A stretch of DNA of 64,000 nt from JAWPMV01 sp038527215 (lineage in GTDB: Bacteria > Bacteroidota > Bacteroidia > J057): NCBI GenBank assembly GCA_038527215.1, contig JBCBGC010000013.1, forward strand, positions 1-64,000. The letters run 5' to 3'. Positions 59,672-64,000 of this stretch are shown one piece after another. The first letter of the stretch is position 1; every line of letters begins with the position of its first letter. A program made the translations under genes and the position numbers. A model generated the notes under the pieces. That model saw nothing but the letters and a program-made list of their open reading frames with translations. It had not been told where the DNA came from and ran no database searches.

Positions 59672-62260
59672 ATGCACCCTCAACACAGACCTCCTGCCTG
59701 GGCAGACAGATTCCTGGAATGGTTTTGCGATGCAGAACTGATCGATGAAATCCAGGGAGATTTACATGAAGATTATCAGCGCTATGCGACCGAGAAAGGT
59801 CACTTCCGAGCAGATGTTAAATATGTTTGGGACGTCCTCCGCTTCTTTCGTCCTTCCTCCTTTTCCACCCCCAGAATTTACTGGTATCCTGTTATGCTAA
59901 AGAACTACTTCACCTCCGCCATGAGAAATTTTGGTCGCCAGAAGGCCTTCACTTTCATTAACATGCTTGGCCTATCCGTGGGCCTGGCTTGTAGCATGTT
60001 CATCCTGCTCTGGGTCCAGGATGAACTCTCTTATAATGCCTTTCACCAGGAAGGGGACCAACTGCACCGTCTGATGCGCCATGTGAGTTTTTCCAGCGGA
60101 GAAACCTACACCTGGAGCGCGGTACCCATGCCGTCGGCTAAGCTGATGGAGCAGGAAATACCGGAAATCCTCGATGCAGAATTGATGCCCTGGGATGATG
60201 AGGTCTTGGTCTCAAAAGGAGATTCCGCTTTTCGGGAAAATGGCCGCTACGCGGATCAGGCCTTTTTTTCCATCTTTTCATTTCCCCTTTTGGAGGGCAA
60301 TGCGGAGGAAGTACTCACCGACCCTAGCGGGGTGGTCATTTCCGAGACGGTAGCAGAGAAATTTTTTGGCAGTGGCTGGCAGGCTACAGGCATTCTGGGA
60401 CAGACCCTACGCATTGACCAAAATCGCGACGTAAAGATCACCGGCGTTTTTGCGGACATCTCCCGGAACTCCTCTATCCAGGGAGATCTGGTTTTTCCTA
60501 TCAAACCCTGGCTCGATGACCGGCCCTGGCTGGAACATTGGGGAAACAACAGCCTGGAAATCTATCTTCGGCTAACCCCAGATGCCGAAATGGCCAGCGT
60601 GAACCAGAAGATCCAGGACCTCATGGATCGAAATATGGAAGGCAATACGGCGGTATTTTTTGCCCAACCCTTTGAAGATATGTACCTCTGGGGAGAATAT
60701 CGGGACGGCAAACTGGTAGGCGGACGCATTGACTACGTCAACATCTTTGGCTTTGTATCCCTATTCCTCATTCTGATCGCAGCCATTAATTTCATGAACC
60801 TCTCTACGGCGCGTTCAGGACTGCGGGCCCGGGAGATCGGCATTCGCAAGGTGGCGGGTGCCCAAAAAGGAGCCCTGGTCCAGCAATTTTTAGGAGAAAG
60901 CCTCATCCTGGCTATGCTGGCTACGGGTTTGGCAGTGCTGATGGTGGAATTGCTGCTTCCTTCCTTCAATGAAATTGTGAGCAAAGAAATAAGCATCTCC
61001 TATGCTGATCCCCGCTACCTGCTGAGTTTTCTGGGCTTAGGGCTTTTTACCGGCATCCTCTCGGGCATCTATCCTGCCTTTGTGCTTTCTTCCTTCAATA
61101 TCGTGCAGGTCCTGAAAGGGAATTTTTCTACCAGTACCAAAGGCGGTCAATTGCGTAAAGGCCTGGTAGTCTTTCAATTTGCCCTCTCCATCCTGCTGAT
61201 CATCGGAACGCTCACCACTTATAGCCAAATCCAGTATATCCAGAACAAAAACCTTGGCCTGGACAAAGACAACCTCGTTTATCTGCCCATGGAAGGAGCC
61301 GTGGAAAGCCAATTCGCTGCCTTCAAGGCAGAATTACTGAAACAAGAGGGCATCCTGGGCGTGAGTGCCGCCAGCCAAAATCCTCTTCGGGTGGGCAACT
61401 CTACCTCTGATCCTACCTGGCCCGGCAAAGATCCGGAAGCAGCCCTGCTTTTTTCCATCATAAATACAAAACTGGATTTTGTAGAGACCATGAAAATGAA
61501 GATGAAAGAAGGGCGTACCCATCAGGCTTCTTTTGGGACTGATACGCTGAACTACGTTATCAACGAGGCGGCTGCCAAAGCTATAGGCGTGGAAAATCCC
61601 ATCGGACTAGAAGTGGAATTCTGGGAACAAAAGGGACAAGTGATCGGGGTGGTAGAAGATTTCCATTTTTCTTCTCTGCGTAGTAAAATCGATCCATTGA
61701 TCATGCGATATGATCCTGATGAAACCTGGCTGGTCTATGTCCGTCTGGAAGGGGGAAAGCTGGAAGAAGGATTAGCCAGTTTGGAAAAGGTGTACAATGA
61801 ATTTAATCCGACCTACCCATTTTCTTATACTTTCCTGGATGAGCATTTTCAACGGACCTATCGCTCAGAATTCACCATCGGAAAACTGGCCAATGCCTTT
61901 GCTACCATCGCCATTTTTATTTCCTGCCTGGGGCTCTTTGGGCTGGCGTCCTTTACCGCCGAACGACGGACCAGAGAAATCGGCATACGCAAGGTCCTGG
62001 GAGCTTCTACCGGCAAACTGGTGCTGCTGCTTTCCCTGGATTTTACCAAGCTCGTCGGCATAGCTTTCCTGATCGCTGCCCCGATTGCGTACTATGTGAT
62101 GGATCGCTGGTTGGGAGGCTATGAGTATCATGTCCCCATGCAAATCTGGGTCTTTGCCCTGGCAGGTCTGGTGTCGCTGCTGATCGCCTGGTTGACCATC
62201 GGCTACCAGTCTATCCGAACCGCCATGGCTGATCCGGTCAAGAGCTTGCGTACGGAATAA
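59672..62260 (+). CDS. FtsX-like ABC transporter permease with an N-terminal permease-prefix domain
   Basis: The protein has 862 residues. Residues about 1-65 form the PadR-associated permease-prefix domain (PAWADRFLEWFCDAELIDEIQGDLHEDYQRYA). A first membrane helix and MacB-type periplasmic core follow to about 360, then helices with FMNLSTARSGLRAREIGIRKVAGAQKG. The second module ends with RRTREIGIRKVLGAS and three C-terminal helices. It is clearly homologous to the permease at 8899-11295 but carries the prefix domain and a dedicated regulator. No ATPase gene is adjacent. Substrate unknown. Confidence 0.9.
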   Translation: MHPQHRPPAWADRFLEWFCDAELIDEIQGDLHEDYQRYATEKGHFRADVKYVWDVLRFFRPSSFSTPRIYWYPVMLKNYFTSAMRNFGRQKAFTFINMLGLSVGLACSMFILLWVQDELSYNAFHQEGDQLHRLMRHVSFSSGETYTWSAVPMPSAKLMEQEIPEILDAELMPWDDEVLVSKGDSAFRENGRYADQAFFSIFSFPLLEGNAEEVLTDPSGVVISETVAEKFFGSGWQATGILGQTLRIDQNRDVKITGVFADISRNSSIQGDLVFPIKPWLDDRPWLEHWGNNSLEIYLRLTPDAEMASVNQKIQDLMDRNMEGNTAVFFAQPFEDMYLWGEYRDGKLVGGRIDYVNIFGFVSLFLILIAAINFMNLSTARSGLRAREIGIRKVAGAQKGALVQQFLGESLILAMLATGLAVLMVELLLPSFNEIVSKEISISYADPRYLLSFLGLGLFTGILSGIYPAFVLSSFNIVQVLKGNFSTSTKGGQLRKGLVVFQFALSILLIIGTLTTYSQIQYIQNKNLGLDKDNLVYLPMEGAVESQFAAFKAELLKQEGILGVSAASQNPLRVGNSTSDPTWPGKDPEAALLFSIINTKLDFVETMKMKMKEGRTHQASFGTDTLNYVINEAAAKAIGVENPIGLEVEFWEQKGQVIGVVEDFHFSSLRSKIDPLIMRYDPDETWLVYVRLEGGKLEEGLASLEKVYNEFNPTYPFSYTFLDEHFQRTYRSEFTIGKLANAFATIAIFISCLGLFGLASFTAERRTREIGIRKVLGASTGKLVLLLSLDFTKLVGIAFLIAAPIAYYVMDRWLGGYEYHVPMQIWVFALAGLVSLLIAWLTIGYQSIRTAMADPVKSLRTE

Positions 62261-62265
62261 CAGGG

Positions 62266-62676
62266 TTATTTACGGCGGATTTCCGCCCAGATTTTCCCGT
62301 CCCTTTTGTCCATAAAATATTCCCATTCTCTTTCCTCGTCTTCTCCAAATCGGCGGAGAAGGTGAGGATAGGCGGGAAAATGTTGGTCTGCTTCCGCCAG
62401 CATGCCCAAGCCTTCCAGATGAGGTTGGTAGGTGCTATCCATGCGCTTGAATTCATAGCGGCTGGCCCAGGCTGGGATATCTACCAGTCTTTCATTCAGG
62501 TCAAAAATGGTGATTTTGACCCCATTTTCATCTTCATAATAGCATTCGGCCCGGGTTACTTTCGGGATGTCGATATTCGTATGTACTTCGTAACTATCAA
62601 TGGTCATTTCACAGTTTTCACAGCTTGGCAGTACGGCCAGGAGGATCAGGAGCAAGTAAATGTGGTAGGTTCTCAT
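62266..62676 (-). CDS. Small putative lipoprotein of unknown function
   Basis: The protein has 136 residues from the ATG at 62676 (MRTYHIYLLLILLAVLPSC), where the hydrophobic segment ends in an LPSC lipobox. A start at 62694 adds six residues. The body is charged (EFKRMDSTYQPHLEGLG, EREWEYFMDKRDGKIWAEI) with no family I recognise. It is divergent from the next gene, their starts lying 48 bases apart. Confidence 0.65.
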   Translation of the reverse strand: MRTYHIYLLLILLAVLPSCENCEMTIDSYEVHTNIDIPKVTRAECYYEDENGVKITIFDLNERLVDIPAWASRYEFKRMDSTYQPHLEGLGMLAEADQHFPAYPHLLRRFGEDEEREWEYFMDKRDGKIWAEIRRK

Positions 62677-62724
62677 GTGGGTTCTATTAAACATCTCCCT
62701 AAATTGACGGTTAAACTGGAAAAA

Positions 62725-63363
62725 ATGCAGCCCAAAACAAATCCCCTCTCCCCCGACTTATCGTATTCCTGGCGAAGAAGCGTCTTTTTTGCCTTGATTT
62801 TCCTGATCGGGCCCTGCCTACTGGCCCAGGAGCAACCCTTGATCGAGCTTAATCAACACCGGCTGGACGTGAACGAAAAGGCAATGTATGTGCTGGGTGG
62901 TTGGGCGATCGGCAACATAGCGGTGGGGGCCATCATGCGGTCCAGAACCGAAGGGACTACCCGCTATTTCCACGAAATGAATGCTTTTTGGAACCTCGTC
63001 AACCTGGGGTTGGCCGCTGGAGGACTCTTTGGTAACATGGGAACGGATCCAGCTGGTCTGGACCTGTGGGAAACCTACCATGAACAAAATAAGCTGGAAC
63101 GCATCCTGTTGTTCAACATGGCCCTTAATGTTAGCTATATGGTGGGAGGAGCCTGGTTGATGGAGCGCTCCAAAGTAGTGACAGAGCGGGCGGATCGCTG
63201 GAAGGGCTACGGCCAATCCCTGATCCTACAAGGCGGCTTTTTGCTGCTATATGATACGACCCACTATCTCCTCCAGCAACGCTTTTCAGCGCCCCGTCTG
63301 GAAAAGATCATGCAGCACGTGCAAGTGGACGGACAAGGGATCGGCTTGCTCATCCAGTTTTAG
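62725..63363 (+). CDS. Integral membrane protein of unknown function (DUF6992-like)
   Basis: The protein has 212 residues from the ATG at 62725 (MQPKTNPLSPDLSYSWRRS). The much longer open frame from 62362 runs antisense through the previous gene and was rejected. A signal-like segment (VFFALIFLIGPCLLAQ) is followed by three hydrophobic helices (VLGGWAIGNIAVGAIM, VNLGLAAGGLFGNMG, ALNVSYMVGGAWLM) and FLLLYDTTHYLL near the end. The pattern recalls DUF6992 membrane proteins of Bacteroidota, whose role I do not know. Confidence 0.7.
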   Translation: MQPKTNPLSPDLSYSWRRSVFFALIFLIGPCLLAQEQPLIELNQHRLDVNEKAMYVLGGWAIGNIAVGAIMRSRTEGTTRYFHEMNAFWNLVNLGLAAGGLFGNMGTDPAGLDLWETYHEQNKLERILLFNMALNVSYMVGGAWLMERSKVVTERADRWKGYGQSLILQGGFLLLYDTTHYLLQQRFSAPRLEKIMQHVQVDGQGIGLLIQF

Positions 63364-63364
63364 G

Positions 63365-64000
63365 CTATTCAGGGCGATGCGCGGGATTGTTGATAAAGGA
63401 CGGATCACTGAGAGTTTTCAAAAAAGCGAGTAAATCCTGCTTCCCTTCTTCCGTGATCAAGATGCTATTGATGATGGATTTGTCAGAGGCATTGCCATTG
63501 CTGAGGGGCTCTCCGCCGCTGGCATAAAAATCCAGTACCTCTTCGAGGGTGGCGAAGCGGCCATCGTGCATATAAGGGGCCGTATATTCGATATTTCGCA
63601 GGCTCGGCACCTTAAACTTGCCGATATCCCCCGGTAATTGGGTGATGCCTGCCCGTCCCAAATCCTGATAGGTTTCGTCCAGAGCATTGCTGCGGAAGGT
63701 AAAGCTCACATCGTCGAAAAGAGGATCTTTATGGCAATGAAAGCATTCGGGGTGGCGGATAAAAGGCGATTCGTCAAAGAAGAGTTTGAGGCCCCTCAAT
63801 TCTGAGGGGGTGAACAAGCTGCTATCATTGGTAGCCCGGAACTGATCATATTTCGAGTCAAAGCTCAATAAGGTTCGTTCAAACGTAGCAATGGCCTTTT
63901 CCACCAGCGCCAGACTGGGTACCGAATCATCAAAAGCTTCAAAAAAGAGGGAGGGGTATTCAAGATCCGCTTTCAAGCGGCGCTCCAACTCTTCAACGGT
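63365..64000 (-). CDS. Di-haem cytochrome-c peroxidase, partial
   Basis: The window holds the last 211 codons; the start lies beyond the right edge. The second haem motif CFHCH is present in HPECFHCHKDPLFDDVSF. GKFKVPSLRNIEYTAPYMHDGRFATLEEVLDFYASGG is the conserved C-terminal block of MauG/CcpA enzymes, with the axial Met-containing PYMHDG. The family reduces hydrogen peroxide in the periplasm using cytochrome c, though some members oxidise other substrates. The N-terminal haem domain cannot be seen here. Confidence 0.92.
   Translation of the reverse strand, partial: TVEELERRLKADLEYPSLFFEAFDDSVPSLALVEKAIATFERTLLSFDSKYDQFRATNDSSLFTPSELRGLKLFFDESPFIRHPECFHCHKDPLFDDVSFTFRSNALDETYQDLGRAGITQLPGDIGKFKVPSLRNIEYTAPYMHDGRFATLEEVLDFYASGGEPLSNGNASDKSIINSILITEEGKQDLLAFLKTLSDPSFINNPAHRPE

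Noticed and set aside
62362..62724. N-terminal extension of the DUF6992-like gene
   Set aside because: The extra 121 codons run antisense through the lipoprotein gene at 62266-62676, and a signal-like start is present at 62725.
1..64000. tRNA, rRNA or tmRNA genes and riboswitches of known class
   Set aside because: No cloverleaf, rRNA segment or known riboswitch consensus was noticed in any intergenic region; a covariance-model search would be needed to exclude them.

Overview
This window comes from a chromosome of a member of the Bacteroidota, most likely in or near the Saprospiria (Lewinella/Haliscomenobacter-like). The evidence is four proteins with type IX secretion (T9SS) C-terminal sorting domains, Bacteroidota-type -7 promoter elements (TAnnTTTG), no obvious Shine-Dalgarno sites, and families typical of the phylum (TamB divergent from TsaD, DUF1015, NagB fused to a PIG-L domain, HEPN-tailed sulfite reductase, FtsX-like permeases with a PadR regulator). 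I see no rRNA, tRNA, CRISPR array, prophage or transposase.

Layout. 1-2457: the N-terminal 819 residues of a secreted choice-of-anchor L/PKD protein that runs off the left edge. 2.5-8.8 kb: a SUI1/YciH factor, TamB, and divergent tsaD. 8.9-13.3 kb: an FtsX-type permease, an HTH protein and a DUF1223 protein. 13.3-19.1 kb: an amino-sugar/cell-wall recycling cluster (murQ, a NagB-PIG-L fusion, a DeoR regulator and a divergent secreted beta-lactamase-family protein that keeps a GH3 C-terminal domain but has no GH3 barrel). 19.7-23.1 kb: a T9SS protein with eight four-cysteine repeats. 24.1-28.8 kb: leuA-leuC-leuD-leuB, with a possible leader upstream and a heptamer repeat tract before leuD. 28.8-29.0 kb: palindromic repeats, then DUF1015. 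30.3-35.2 kb: sulfate assimilation, with cysH-sir-cobA on the minus strand and the siroheme synthase domain gene divergent. 35.2-38.3 kb: a VOC protein, dinB and a GNAT protein. 38.4-38.6 kb: a second family of palindromic repeats. 38.7-43.2 kb: a 1478-residue Gly-rich/TSP3/PKD/PA14 T9SS protein. 43.4-51.9 kb: an MlaF-like ATPase, a degenerate arginase-fold protein, lipoproteins, a sulfatase, an exact 873-bp tandem duplication that breaks one copy of an epimerase gene, and an MBL hydrolase. 51.9-64 kb: a lamin-tail/Calx-beta T9SS protein, a GNAT protein, another T9SS protein, an ECF sigma factor with a TPR membrane partner, a CbpA-type DnaJ, a PadR-permease pair, small membrane proteins and a di-haem cytochrome-c peroxidase that runs off the right edge.

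The strongest discovery candidate is the 5' leader of the sulfate-assimilation operon. A 37-codon ORF (minus strand, 34260-34147) contains five consecutive cysteine codons just before its stop. It is followed by mutually exclusive RNA pairings and a stem with a ten-T run, ahead of cysH. This is the architecture expected of a cysteine-sensing transcription attenuator. How the pieces would work together: APS reductase (CysH) makes sulfite and Sir reduces it to sulfide using siroheme made by CobA and the divergent Met8/CysG-N protein. Cysteine, the end product, would feed back through translation of the Cys-Cys-Cys-Cys-Cys leader.
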